The translations under genes and the position numbers were made by a program. Shown here one piece after another: positions 41,876-50,542 of a stretch of 64,000 bases of DNA. The DNA comes from Tetzosporium hominis (lineage in GTDB: Bacteria; Bacillota; Bacilli; Bacillales_A; Planococcaceae): contig NZ_NOKQ01000196.1 of the NCBI RefSeq assembly GCF_002265435.1, forward strand, positions 1-64,000, given 5' to 3'. The stretch's first letter is position 1. Every line of letters starts with the position of its first letter. Below the pieces are notes generated by a model, which was not told the DNA's origin, made no database searches, and saw only the letters and a list, made by a program, of their open reading frames with translations.

Positions 41876-42853
41876 ATGTTAAGAGATTTTTTTATCGCGT
41901 TATCTGAAAACCAAGCGTTGAATGCTGCGGCTAAACGTTACGGTCTGAAAATGGGCGCACAACACGTTGTTGCTGGAACTACTGTCGAAGAAACCATTGA
42001 AAGCATCAAGAAATTAAATGCTATGGGGATTTCCGCTACAGTGGATAACCTAGGTGAATTTGTATTTGAACGCGAGGAAGCTCTTGCGGCTAAAGAACAA
42101 ATCTTAGCTGTTATCGATGCGATCAACGAGCACCAAGTAGATGCTCACATTTCATTGAAGCCTTCTCAACTTGGTCTTGATATCGATTATGATTTTGCTT
42201 TAGAGAACCTACGTGACATCGTAGCACACGCTAGCAAAACAGATATCATTATCAACATTGATATGGAATCAAACAAACACTTACAACCATCATTTGATAT
42301 TCTAGACGAACTATCAAAAGACTATGACAATGTAGGGACTGTAATCCAAGCTTATTTCTTCCGCGCTGAAGAAGATATCCAGAAGTACAAAAACTTCCGT
42401 CTTCGCATTGTAAAAGGTGCTTACAAAGAGCCTGCTGAAGTCGCATACCAATCAAAAGAAGAAATCGATGCAAACTACATCCAGTTGATCGAATACCATC
42501 TATTGAACGGGAAGTTCACTTCTATCGCGACTCACGACCATAATGTCATCAATCATGTGAAGCAATTCGTGAAAGAAAATGATATCTCAACTGACAAGTT
42601 CGAGTTCCAAATGCTTTATGGATTCCGTACAGATATGCAGAAAGAATTAGCTGACGAAGGCTACAACTTCTGTGTGTATGTGCCTTTCGGTCAAGACTGG
42701 TATGGCTACTTCATGCGTCGTCTTGCAGAGCGTCCACAAAACATGAACCTTGTAGTGAAACAAGTGTTTACGAAAGATACGAACAAAATGATCGGATTAG
42801 CTGCAGCTGCTTTTGCAGTCGGCCGTCTATCAAAACGTAACAAACGCAAGTAA
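41876..42853 (+). CDS. Proline dehydrogenase
   Basis: 325-residue FAD-dependent TIM-barrel enzyme of the short (PutB/FadM-like) type. HISLKPSQLGLDID, INIDMESNKH, GTVIQAYFFRAEED, RLRIVKGAYKEP and YVPFGQDWYGYFMRRLAERPQN are the proline dehydrogenase motifs. It oxidises proline to pyrroline-5-carboxylate with electrons passed to the membrane. A weak C-terminal hydrophobic patch is followed by a basic end (RLSKRNKRK). No P5C dehydrogenase gene is adjacent. Confidence 0.93.
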   Translation: MLRDFFIALSENQALNAAAKRYGLKMGAQHVVAGTTVEETIESIKKLNAMGISATVDNLGEFVFEREEALAAKEQILAVIDAINEHQVDAHISLKPSQLGLDIDYDFALENLRDIVAHASKTDIIINIDMESNKHLQPSFDILDELSKDYDNVGTVIQAYFFRAEEDIQKYKNFRLRIVKGAYKEPAEVAYQSKEEIDANYIQLIEYHLLNGKFTSIATHDHNVINHVKQFVKENDISTDKFEFQMLYGFRTDMQKELADEGYNFCVYVPFGQDWYGYFMRRLAERPQNMNLVVKQVFTKDTNKMIGLAAAAFAVGRLSKRNKRK

Positions 42854-42859
42854 CAATTG

Positions 42860-42940
42860 AAATTGGGATAAAACCCAATAAAGGGAGTTTCTCGTAGTGA
42901 GAGACTCCCTTTTGTATGTTCTATTGTGAGTAGGGGAAGC
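42860..42940. repeat. Repeat D terminator with truncated repeat A
   Basis: TTGGGATAAAACCCAA, then the AAAGGGAGTTTCTC / GAGACTCCCTTTT hairpin (42880-42913), the linker TTGTATGTTCTATTGTGAGT, and then only the first ~9 bases of repeat A (AGGGGAAGC), after which ilvE begins. It probably ends both convergent transcripts. Confidence 0.8.
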
Positions 42941-42944
42941 TGGA

Positions 42945-44015
42945 TTATTCAAACTCAATTGTCCAACCGAATGGATCCGGCATTTCTCCAGTTTGTAAAC
43001 CCGTGATTGTATCGTATAGACGAGCAGATAACTCACCAGTCTGGCCATTGTTGACATAAAACAGTTCATTCTGCCACTTAAATTCTCCAATCGGAGAAAT
43101 GACAGCTGCAGTCCCTGTCCCCCATGCTTCTTCAAGCTTTCCTGTACGATGTGCTTCGCGAATCTCTTCCATAGAAATACGACGTTCAATGACAGGGACT
43201 TCCCAATAACGAAGTATGTCGATGATAGAGCGACGAGTGATGCCATCTAGAATACTTCCATTAAGTGCAGGCGTGTATACTTTCCCATCAATCTTAAAGA
43301 ACACATTCATACTTCCCACTTCTTCAATATACTTTCTTTCGACACCGTCAAGCCACATAACTTGTGCATAGCCTTCAGAACCTGCTGCTTGCTGCGCTTT
43401 TAAGCTTGCTGCATAGTTCCCAGCAGTCTTAGCAGTTCCCGTACCGCCAGCTACTGCGCGTACATATTGACTTTCCACTAAAATTTTCACAGGCGCAATG
43501 CCTTCTTTGTAATAAGAACCGACCGGAGACAAAATGATTATAAATTGATATTTCTGTGAAGGTGCTACTCCTAAATAAGCTTCTGTAGCAATCATGAAAG
43601 GACGAATGTATAGGCTTGTACCTGGAGCGGTAGGAATCCAGTCTTTCTCCAGTCGCAATAATTCAACTAGCGAATCAAGCATCGCATCTGGATCAATGGT
43701 AGGCATGCACATCCGAGCACACGATTCATTCAATCGCTCAAAATTTAATCGAGGGCGGAATAGACGAACTTTACCTGTAGGCGATTTATAAGCTTTCAAA
43801 CCTTCAAATACAGTTTGACCATAATGTAGCACAATAGCAGAAGGGTCCAACGTTAGAGGTTGATAGGGTTGAATGCGAAAATCGTGCCACCCAGCGCCTT
43901 CTGAATAATCAGCCACAAACATGTGGTCTGTAAAAGTACGACCGAAAACGAGCTGTTGATCTGGTACTTTCGCTTTTCTATCTTGGCAGATTGAAGTTTC
44001 CACTTGAACAGTCAT
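42945..44015 (-). CDS. ilvE: Branched-chain amino acid aminotransferase
   Basis: 356-residue class IV PLP aminotransferase. LHYGQTVFEGLKAYKSPTGKVRLFRP near the N terminus and the PLP-Lys region GGTGTAKTAGNYAASL, with C-terminal EAWGTGTAAVISPIG, identify the BCAT family. It transfers amino groups among leucine, isoleucine, valine and 2-oxoglutarate. A CodY-like site lies upstream. It ends within the truncated repeat A/D block. Confidence 0.96.
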   Translation of the reverse strand: MTVQVETSICQDRKAKVPDQQLVFGRTFTDHMFVADYSEGAGWHDFRIQPYQPLTLDPSAIVLHYGQTVFEGLKAYKSPTGKVRLFRPRLNFERLNESCARMCMPTIDPDAMLDSLVELLRLEKDWIPTAPGTSLYIRPFMIATEAYLGVAPSQKYQFIIILSPVGSYYKEGIAPVKILVESQYVRAVAGGTGTAKTAGNYAASLKAQQAAGSEGYAQVMWLDGVERKYIEEVGSMNVFFKIDGKVYTPALNGSILDGITRRSIIDILRYWEVPVIERRISMEEIREAHRTGKLEEAWGTGTAAVISPIGEFKWQNELFYVNNGQTGELSARLYDTITGLQTGEMPDPFGWTIEFE

Positions 44016-44047
44016 AAAAAAATTCCACCTTTCTCGATTTGCAGCTT

Positions 44048-44069
44048 ATTGCAATATATTATATGCAAT
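44048..44069. promoter_or_regulatory. Inverted repeat in the ilvE leader/promoter
   Basis: ATTGCA and TGCAAT arms with an A/T-rich centre, just downstream of a TATAAT at about 44067-44072 on the minus strand. It could be an operator; the protein that would bind it is unknown. Confidence 0.45.
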
Positions 44070-44106
44070 TATACGCCGAATCGAAAAAAATGGAAGCTAT
44101 TTTTTA

Positions 44107-44121
44107 AATTTTCTTAAAATA
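44107..44121. promoter_or_regulatory. CodY-like box upstream of ilvE
   Basis: AATTTTCTTAAAATA matches the CodY motif AATTTTCWGAAAATT at 13 of 15 positions. It is about 95 bases before ilvE. CodY represses branched-chain aminotransferase genes in B. subtilis when these amino acids are plentiful. Confidence 0.6.
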
Positions 44122-44931
44122 TTAAGATTGTCGACCGTAGTTCATGCGTTCGTAACGACCTCGAATGATTTGGTAGGTTCCGTAAAGAATGAATCCCGCA
44201 GCTACGATACCTAGAATGACCATTCCGTAAGGTTGGGATGCCAATTCATCTAGCGCTCCCTCCACTCCTTTTGACTCCTCAGGGTTATGGGTCCAAGCTG
44301 TACGAATAAAGAAAAAGCCAATCATACCGAGGACAACACCTCGTGCAATCAATCCGACACGACCGGCTTTTTCTGCTGCATCTTTCTCTTTTGCACTCAT
44401 CTCATGAGTCTTTAATTGTTCCATAAACTTTAAGCGAGTACCGCTCTGCAGCTCATAAATTCCATAAATTAAAATGATAAGTCCTAAAAGCCCAACAAGC
44501 CATACTCCGAAGGGTTGTTCCATAAGACGGGCCGAGATTTCTTTTTCAGACTCTCCACCTGAAGAAGATTTCTGACGGAGCGCGAGCAAAATAGCTGCAA
44601 TGGCTAAATTCCCATAAACAATGGCACTAACAAAATAGCCGATTCGTTTGATCCACCCTTTGGCATCGCTCCCTTCGCCTTGAGGGTCTTTGATGGCTTT
44701 AATCAAATTCCAAATGATATAGCCAAATAAACCGATTCCAATAATCCAAAGTAATAGTTTGCCGAAAGGCATTGTGGAGATGCTCTCAACTGCACCTGTA
44801 GTTCCTGTCGTCTCGCCACCTGTACCAAATGCGGCTAGTAGAGCCAAAATCCCAATAATCATGTAGACAAGTCCCTTGGTCATATAGCCGACTCGACTGA
44901 ACCTCCGTACCCATGGTTTTGTGTCTTCCAT
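44122..44931 (-). CDS. DUF1206 membrane protein
   Basis: 269 residues with three similar two-helix units: VGYMTKGLVYMIIGILALLAAF...LLLWIIGIGLFGYIIWNLI (about 14-82), RIGYFVSAIVYGNLAIAAILLA...LLGLIILIYGIYEL (about 90-160) and RVGLIARGVVLGMIGFFFIRTA...VILGIVAAGFILYGTYQI (about 190-262). This triple repeat defines DUF1206. The function is unknown. It is divergent from the DUF2254 gene. Confidence 0.9.
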   Translation of the reverse strand: MEDTKPWVRRFSRVGYMTKGLVYMIIGILALLAAFGTGGETTGTTGAVESISTMPFGKLLLWIIGIGLFGYIIWNLIKAIKDPQGEGSDAKGWIKRIGYFVSAIVYGNLAIAAILLALRQKSSSGGESEKEISARLMEQPFGVWLVGLLGLIILIYGIYELQSGTRLKFMEQLKTHEMSAKEKDAAEKAGRVGLIARGVVLGMIGFFFIRTAWTHNPEESKGVEGALDELASQPYGMVILGIVAAGFILYGTYQIIRGRYERMNYGRQS

Positions 44932-45020
44932 TGCGCTTCCCCCTAACTAGGTTTTGTCCTTCTATTCCCTGACTTGAATTGTTTAGAAACCTGCTATACT
45001 ACAAGAAAGGGGGTTGTCCA

Positions 45021-46268
45021 TTGAAAAAATTTTTATTTCGGTTAAATGAAAGCATTTGGTTCACACCAACCATTTTCACTATATTTTCTGCAGTACTCGC
45101 TATTGCGACCGTATTACTCGATACGCTTTACATTGGAGAACTCGTCGATACTCTCCCCTATTTCATGTTGACCACAGTCGATCTGGCACAAACCATTCTC
45201 GGTACCATTGCTGGAGCTCTATTAACGATGACCACGATTACCTTCTCCACTATCATGGTCGTGTTAACGACTTACTCGAGTCAATTCTCACCTCGAGTAT
45301 TAAAGAACTTCATTTCAGATAAAGTAACTATGCGCGTTTTAGGAATCTTTATGGGTGGGTTTGTTTATTCCATTTTATCGCTGTTATTTATGAGAGAGGC
45401 ATCCATTGACCATAATGTTATCTCTGCAGTTGTAGGAGTCGTATTTGCAGTAGTCTGCTTGGCGTTTTTTGCATATTTCATTCACAACGTTGCGACCTCT
45501 ATTCAAGTTAGTAATCTAGTCGCTGATTTAACTGGTGATGCAGAAGAAGTCTTAGAACGTTATCAGAAGCTTTACACGAACTATTCACATGCACTTTTAG
45601 GAGAGCGCCCAACTGCACTTGAACAATCTGTTCAATACATAGCTTCGCCAGCTTATGGCTATATTCAATTTGTTGAATTTGAAAAATTACTCGACTTTAC
45701 TAAAAAGAATCAGGCTCATGTGGATATTCACTTTCCAATTGGCGGATTTGTCACTCCATCAGACAGACTGGTGAGTCTTTACTCCGATAAAGAGTGTCAG
45801 CTTGACATTAAAGATTATTTTGCCATTGGGCCAGAGCCTTCAGCAGATCAAGATATCGCATATAGTATCCAAAAGTTAGTGGAAATTGCATTGCGAGCTA
45901 TCTCACCTGGAATCAACGATCCGAATACGGCAATTCTTTGTATACGTCATATTGGTGCTTTATTACCTGGCGCACTTAGAATAAGTAGTTCCTATACACA
46001 GCTCTCTTGCGATGAAGGTCGTGTGGTGATTCCTGGTCATCCGGCTCGTTACCTTTTGCATCAAACGTTTTCAGGAATTGCTCACTATGGACGTGAAGAT
46101 GTCAATGTATTAGTGGCAAGTCTAGATGCACTTGAACGAATCCCTGATCAGGTGTTGCGAGAAGAACTAGCTCATTATTTAATGGCCCACTTTAACGAGG
46201 CCTGTCTGGAGCCCCTTGATCAAGAGCTTGTGACTTCTACAATTAGTCGCATCCTGATGAAATCATAA
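45021..46268 (+). CDS. DUF2254 membrane protein
   Basis: 415 residues using the TTG at 45021, chosen because AAAGGGGG is nine bases upstream; an upstream in-frame ATG at 44979 has no site. Four N-terminal membrane segments (about 14-165; TPTIFTIFSAVLAIATVLLD, TILGTIAGALLTMTTITFSTI, VLGIFMGGFVYSILSLLF, NVISAVVGVVFAVVCLAFFA) precede a soluble C-terminal half containing RAISPGINDPNTA. This is the DUF2254 family. The function is unknown. Confidence 0.88.
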   Translation: MKKFLFRLNESIWFTPTIFTIFSAVLAIATVLLDTLYIGELVDTLPYFMLTTVDLAQTILGTIAGALLTMTTITFSTIMVVLTTYSSQFSPRVLKNFISDKVTMRVLGIFMGGFVYSILSLLFMREASIDHNVISAVVGVVFAVVCLAFFAYFIHNVATSIQVSNLVADLTGDAEEVLERYQKLYTNYSHALLGERPTALEQSVQYIASPAYGYIQFVEFEKLLDFTKKNQAHVDIHFPIGGFVTPSDRLVSLYSDKECQLDIKDYFAIGPEPSADQDIAYSIQKLVEIALRAISPGINDPNTAILCIRHIGALLPGALRISSSYTQLSCDEGRVVIPGHPARYLLHQTFSGIAHYGREDVNVLVASLDALERIPDQVLREELAHYLMAHFNEACLEPLDQELVTSTISRILMKS

Positions 46269-46294
46269 CAAAAAGTACAATAACAATATAAAAG

Positions 46295-46380
46295 TGTGTA
46301 GGGGTGACTCCAGCGGGATAAAAAGCGGAAGCTGAGACCGAGGCTCAGCCCGCGCCCGCGGAACGCTTCCCCTGCACACA
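46295..46380. repeat. Repeat A, copy 2
   Basis: 86 bases GTGTGTAGGGGTGACTCC ... GGAACGCTTCCCCTGCACAC, with central GACCGAGGCTC where the other copies have GACCTTGGCTC. It is followed by a short A/T linker and terminator D. Confidence 0.9.
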
Positions 46381-46393
46381 ATTAAACACACTA

Positions 46394-46426
46394 AAGGGAG
46401 TCTCTCATTACGAGAAACTCCCTTTG
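46394..46426. terminator. Terminator D between DUF2254 and PAP2-like genes
   Basis: AAAGGGAGTCTCTC / GAGAAACTCCCTTT hairpin with short T and A runs on either side, so it can act on both convergent transcripts. Confidence 0.85.
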
Positions 46427-46453
46427 CTGACTTATGTTATAGCCTTTTACTAG

Positions 46454-46939
46454 TTATTTACCTTCAAGTTTTGCTGAGATAATGCCGAAAACAGTTCCGA
46501 GTAATGCTCCAGCCACTACTTCAACAGGTTGATGGCCCAGTAACTCTTTTAATTCTTTTTCACGTTCAATGTATTCATAACTTGGGAACTCTCCGCTAAT
46601 TTTTGCAAATTGATCTTCTAAATCATTTACTAATTGCGCGATTTCACCTGTATGACGGCGGATTCCTTGTGCATCATACATTACAATGATACCGAATGTT
46701 ACAGCTAAGGCTGTTTCTGTGTGCCGAAATCCTTTATTGGCTGCCACGTAAGATGCTAAAGCTGTTACTCCTGCTGAGTGAGAACTAGGCATCCCACCTG
46801 TAGAGATGGCCTTTTGGACATCCCAATCTCCTGTTACTTTTTTATGAGTTAGGATTTTCAAACCTTGCGCAAGACCAATAGCTCCTATGGCCGTCAAGAT
46901 TCCTCGGTTCATTTTATAATCCGGTGTAGGTCGTTTCAT
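46454..46939 (-). CDS. Divergent PAP2 family protein (YuiD-like)
   Basis: 161 residues with about four hydrophobic segments. GGMPSSHSAGVTALASYVA is the modified phosphatase motif and MYDAQGIRRHTGEIAQLVNDL the second conserved block of the divergent PAP2 (DUF212) family. The enzyme activity has not been settled. AGGAGG precedes the ATG. Confidence 0.92.
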   Translation of the reverse strand: MKRPTPDYKMNRGILTAIGAIGLAQGLKILTHKKVTGDWDVQKAISTGGMPSSHSAGVTALASYVAANKGFRHTETALAVTFGIIVMYDAQGIRRHTGEIAQLVNDLEDQFAKISGEFPSYEYIEREKELKELLGHQPVEVVAGALLGTVFGIISAKLEGK

Positions 46940-47011
46940 GAAATAGCCTCCTATGTAAATGAGATTTTCTCTACTATACCCTCAGATTCCTTACGATTAA
47001 ACGACAAAAGC

Positions 47012-47033
47012 AAAAAAGGACGCATAAGCGCCC
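47012..47033 (-). terminator. Terminator after PepSY gene 1
   Basis: Minus-strand GGGCGCTTATGCGTCC stem followed by T6, about 12 bases after the stop. Confidence 0.75.
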
Positions 47034-47043
47034 TATTTCTTTG

Positions 47044-47634
47044 TTACTCGTCGTCATGGTCGTCGTCATCTTGATCAAACTCTAAAACGTCTCCAGTAAC
47101 TTTATGAATCTCAAAATCATACTCTTTATTCCCGTCACGAATTTCCACCTCAAAGTGATCGTCGTCTTGTTCAAATTTTGTCACTTCTCCAGAAGCCACT
47201 TCTTTTCTAGCAATTGCAAGGACTTCTTCTTTCGTTAAAATCGGACCTTCTACAGTAGAAGATGCGGAATCGTCATCTTGATCATCTCGGTCATCGTCGT
47301 CATCTAAACGCTCTTTATCAAAGTCATAGACGTCTCCTGTTACAGCATCGATATCAAAATCGTACTCATGTGAAGCATCTCTCATCTCCACATCGAAATG
47401 GGCACGGCGGCTATCTGTATATAGATACAATTCGACAATCTCACCATCGACTTTTTCATTGGCAATTTTAGTGGCTTCTTCTTCCGTGATGAATTCTGCA
47501 TTAGCAGGCTGTTGATTTACTGGAAGGTACTCCATCACATCGTCTCGATCGTCAGCAAGTGCAACTCCTCCGATTACAAGTGCTCCAGCGGCTACGGGAA
47601 GTAAGAACCATTTGTTGAATTTAACTGTTTTCAT
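47044..47634 (-). CDS. Exported protein with two PepSY domains
   Basis: 196 residues. A signal peptide or N-terminal anchor (about 8-27, WFLLPVAAGALVIGGVALA) precedes two PepSY domains (ITEEEATKIANEKVDGEIVELYLYTDSRRAHFDVEMRDASHEYDFDIDAVTGDV; LTKEEVLAIARKEVASGEVTKFEQDDDHFEVEIRDGNKEYDFEIHKVTGDV), each followed by an Asp-rich tail (DDDDRDDQDDD; DQDDDDHDDE). PepSY domains are thought to inhibit or modulate peptidases at the cell surface; the acidic tails might bind cations. It is next to another PepSY protein and a two-component system. Confidence 0.9.
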   Translation of the reverse strand: MKTVKFNKWFLLPVAAGALVIGGVALADDRDDVMEYLPVNQQPANAEFITEEEATKIANEKVDGEIVELYLYTDSRRAHFDVEMRDASHEYDFDIDAVTGDVYDFDKERLDDDDDRDDQDDDSASSTVEGPILTKEEVLAIARKEVASGEVTKFEQDDDHFEVEIRDGNKEYDFEIHKVTGDVLEFDQDDDDHDDE

Positions 47635-47733
47635 GTGTAACGCCTCCTGTTTTTTAAGTTACTCTTATCATATCCCCCCAAGATGAGAGTTTTCTGTGAG
47701 CTACATTAGAATTTCATGAGAAAGCATTGGAAT

Positions 47734-47758
47734 AAAAAAAAGAGCCTCATCGGCTCTT
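47734..47758 (-). terminator. Terminator of PepSY gene 2
   Basis: Minus-strand AAGAGCC / GGCTCTT stem with T8; the stem begins at the stop codon. Confidence 0.85.
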
Positions 47759-48317
47759 AGTCGTCCCAAACTATAGATAGAATTTCACCGGTAATGGCTT
47801 GAATTTGAACCGTCGCTTCTTGACCGTCTTCATCACCTTGTCCGGGCTGCTCCACTTCAATTAAATAAAAGCCACCTTGCTCAGAATCCTCAAAATCAAT
47901 ATCTTCAATAGTTCCTGATACTTCTTTTAGTGCGAGTTCTACTGCTTGCTCTTCCGATAATCGAGACTCAGGTTGTTGTGGTTCTTCTGGTTTTTCAGGC
48001 TCTGTAGGAGTAGTAGTTGGTTCTGATATCTCCGTAGTTGTCAGCCTAGTAATCTGTGTGACATTGCCGTAGGTCGCATTCGCTTCAATCTCGTAAATCC
48101 CATCTTCTTTTTCAAGCTCGACGAGGAAGGAGTCTTGTTGCTGTTTCATAGAAAGCACTTTTCCTCCGTAGACTCGTTCAAGCTGTGCTTGAATTTCAGC
48201 AGGAGTCTGCTTCTCTTCCCCCGTCACTTGGAGTTGAAAATAGAGTAGGCTCCCTATGGCAACGATGGCTGCAACAATCAAAGGAATAAACCAAGGTCTT
48301 GAAGTTTTGGCTTCCAT
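47757..48317 (-). CDS. Membrane-anchored PepSY domain protein
   Basis: 186 residues. N-terminal membrane anchor (about 9-28, WFIPLIVAAIVAIGSLLYF), a first PepSY-like region (TPAEIQAQLERVYGGKVLSM...), a Pro/Glu/Thr-rich linker (about 97-118), and a second PepSY (LSEEQAVELALKEVSGTIEDIDFED ... QAITGEILSIVWDD). It lies 53 bases downstream of the sensor kinase gene on the same strand, suggesting it belongs to the same system, perhaps as an extracellular sensor or modulator. Confidence 0.85.
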   Translation of the reverse strand: MEAKTSRPWFIPLIVAAIVAIGSLLYFQLQVTGEEKQTPAEIQAQLERVYGGKVLSMKQQQDSFLVELEKEDGIYEIEANATYGNVTQITRLTTTEISEPTTTPTEPEKPEEPQQPESRLSEEQAVELALKEVSGTIEDIDFEDSEQGGFYLIEVEQPGQGDEDGQEATVQIQAITGEILSIVWDD

Positions 48318-48370
48318 GGTCTTCAGCCCTTTCGTGAATTTTCTTCAGTATATAATGGAAACATTAAAAT

Positions 48371-49708
48371 TTACTGAGAACGGTCCTCTAAAAATTGAAG
48401 TTTCACAGCGGTTCCCTTCCCTAACTCACTAGAAATAGAAATATCTAAGTGAAGCTGGTTGGCCAACTCTTTGGCTATGGCTAGACCGACACCACTTCCT
48501 CCAGTCCCACGTGCACGTGCCTCATCTACTCTATAAAAGCGATCAAACACATGGGGAAGATCTTTTTCTGGAATTCCAACACCCTGGTCTTTCACTTCAA
48601 TTCGACTCGAATCTATAGACACATATATAGGAGTTTCACTATATTTTTTGGCATTGTCGATGAGCACCGTCAGCAATTGACGAAGTCGAGCGCTATCTGT
48701 GGACTTCCAAACTTCTCCTGTAGCCTCCACTACAATCTCCCGAGAATAAAGTCGTTCAAGTTGATGTGCCAAGTCTTGCGTTAGCGTTACTACATTCAAA
48801 GATTGACGTTCAATTTCAATTGCCTGCTGACTCCTTGCAAGCTCTAAAAACTGTTCTACCATCCACTTCATTCTCTCGGTTTCGGAAGTGATGGCCTCTA
48901 TAGCTTCTGCCGTGACCTCTACGTCACTAGTGCCACGTCGCTTTAATAAATTAGCGTAACTTTCAATAATGGTCAGGGGTGTTTTTAGTTCGTGGGCGGC
49001 ATTTGCCACAAACTGTTCTTGTTTGTTGTAGTTCTCTCCGAGCTTTTCCATCATCGAGTTAAACTCACGAGCTAATACTGCTGTCTCTTCCTTTTTACGA
49101 CCATCTACCGAAATCACTCGGTAAGACCCTCGCTCTCGATTGCCTTGGATATGCCGAATCAACTGTTCAATTGGAGCTGTCACTTGGCGACCTAGTAAAA
49201 AGTTCGAACTAAAGAGCAAAACCGCTCCTAACAATGTTGCGATGACAAATGTACGAAATAATAAAGCGAGTGTTGCATCAAGTGAAGTCGTCAACTGGTG
49301 GAGTGTTATGGTCACAATCTCACCGGACCCAAGTAAAGCAGTGGTCGCCACACTTAAAACCGTGCCATCCTTCGTATCGGTTTTAGTAAATGCCTCGTTC
49401 AAGTTCACATCTGCTTCATAGCTCCGTAATAAAGGTTCTGTTTCTACGGCATACGAAATCGAGCCTTCTCCCATTACCCGAAGCGCTCCATTTTCAGGTG
49501 CATAAGCACGAAGTATCGTAGGGATCTCTGTTTGATTTTGAACTTGGGAAAGCGCAGTAGCTACTTGTTGGACATCCGCGCGTAGCGGATTCGCGGCACT
49601 AGAATACGAGTAGTTTTCAAACAAATAGTACGACAGCCCGTTGACTGCAAGTAATGTCAGGATGGCAAGGAGTGTGGAATACAGATGAATCTTAGCTTTC
49701 AGTTTCAT
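48371..49708 (-). CDS. Sensor histidine kinase
   Basis: 445 residues. Two membrane helices (about 10-30 and 158-178) flank an extracytoplasmic sensor domain of ~125 residues. Then a HAMP region, the dimerisation/phosphoacceptor FVANAAHELKTPLTIIESYANLL (His) and an ATPase domain with DNAKKYS, VKDQGVGIPEKDLPHVFDRFYR and GGSGVGLAIAKEL. It should phosphorylate the response regulator that overlaps it by 17 bases. The signal is unknown; the neighbouring PepSY proteins hint at envelope or protease status. Confidence 0.95.
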   Translation of the reverse strand: MKLKAKIHLYSTLLAILTLLAVNGLSYYLFENYSYSSAANPLRADVQQVATALSQVQNQTEIPTILRAYAPENGALRVMGEGSISYAVETEPLLRSYEADVNLNEAFTKTDTKDGTVLSVATTALLGSGEIVTITLHQLTTSLDATLALLFRTFVIATLLGAVLLFSSNFLLGRQVTAPIEQLIRHIQGNRERGSYRVISVDGRKKEETAVLAREFNSMMEKLGENYNKQEQFVANAAHELKTPLTIIESYANLLKRRGTSDVEVTAEAIEAITSETERMKWMVEQFLELARSQQAIEIERQSLNVVTLTQDLAHQLERLYSREIVVEATGEVWKSTDSARLRQLLTVLIDNAKKYSETPIYVSIDSSRIEVKDQGVGIPEKDLPHVFDRFYRVDEARARGTGGSGVGLAIAKELANQLHLDISISSELGKGTAVKLQFLEDRSQ

Positions 49709-50384
49709 GAGAGCTCTCCTTCAACATATATCCGACTCCTCGTACCGTTTGAATATAACGAAACTCAGACGTTTCAATCTTCTTTCTGACGTATCGGATA
49801 TAGACGTCTACCACATTCGTATCTCCGTAGTAGTCATAGCCCCAGACCGCATCCAAAATCTGCTCGCGGGTAAGGACTTGCTCCGGATTTTTCACGAAGA
49901 ATGCGAGCAACTCAAATTCTCGAGGAGTCAACTGCACGGATTGATCATGGACCTTTACCTCATGACGCACTTCGTCAAGGAGAATGGTGCCGACACGAAC
50001 TCCTTGCTGTTTCTCAAGGCTTGCTCGCCGTAATGCAGAACGAATTCGTGCAAATACTTCTTCCATCTCAAATGGCTTGGTAATGTAATCATTTGCTCCA
50101 AGATCCAGACCTTCTACTTTATCCTTCACAGCACTTTTAGCTGTCAGCATCAGGACTGGTGTCAAATCATCAGTTGCCCGGATTCGTTTCAGCACTTCGA
50201 AACCGGACATCTCTGGCAAATTCACATCCAGTAACACGAGATCTACTTGCCCATCTCGGAATGCGAGCAATCCATCTATTCCCGTATGTGCGAGCTGCGT
50301 CCGGTAGCCTTCGTATTCAAGCTCCAACTGAAGCAATCGAGCGATTTTCAACTCATCTTCTACTATTAGTATTGTTTCACTCAT
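49692..50384 (-). CDS. OmpR-family response regulator
   Basis: 230 residues. Receiver domain with phosphoacceptor Asp in VDLVLLDVNLPEMSGFEVL, Thr in MLTAKS and Lys in ANDYITKPFEMEE; C-terminal winged helix with LTPREFELLAFFVKNPEQVLTREQILDAVWGYDY and VRKKIE. It pairs with the downstream histidine kinase. Confidence 0.96.
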   Translation of the reverse strand: MSETILIVEDELKIARLLQLELEYEGYRTQLAHTGIDGLLAFRDGQVDLVLLDVNLPEMSGFEVLKRIRATDDLTPVLMLTAKSAVKDKVEGLDLGANDYITKPFEMEEVFARIRSALRRASLEKQQGVRVGTILLDEVRHEVKVHDQSVQLTPREFELLAFFVKNPEQVLTREQILDAVWGYDYYGDTNVVDVYIRYVRKKIETSEFRYIQTVRGVGYMLKESSHETES

Positions 50385-50542
50385 AGACGTTTCCCACTCC
50401 GCTCGTTTTTTATCTATCGTATCAGAAAACTTGAAATACCAGGTAGCAGCATCCCCTAAACCTTCGACATTCGAATTATACAGTGGTACACTTTAGGATA
50501 CAGAAATCGAATCCATTTGGTACGAGAAAGGAGTTCGGTCAA

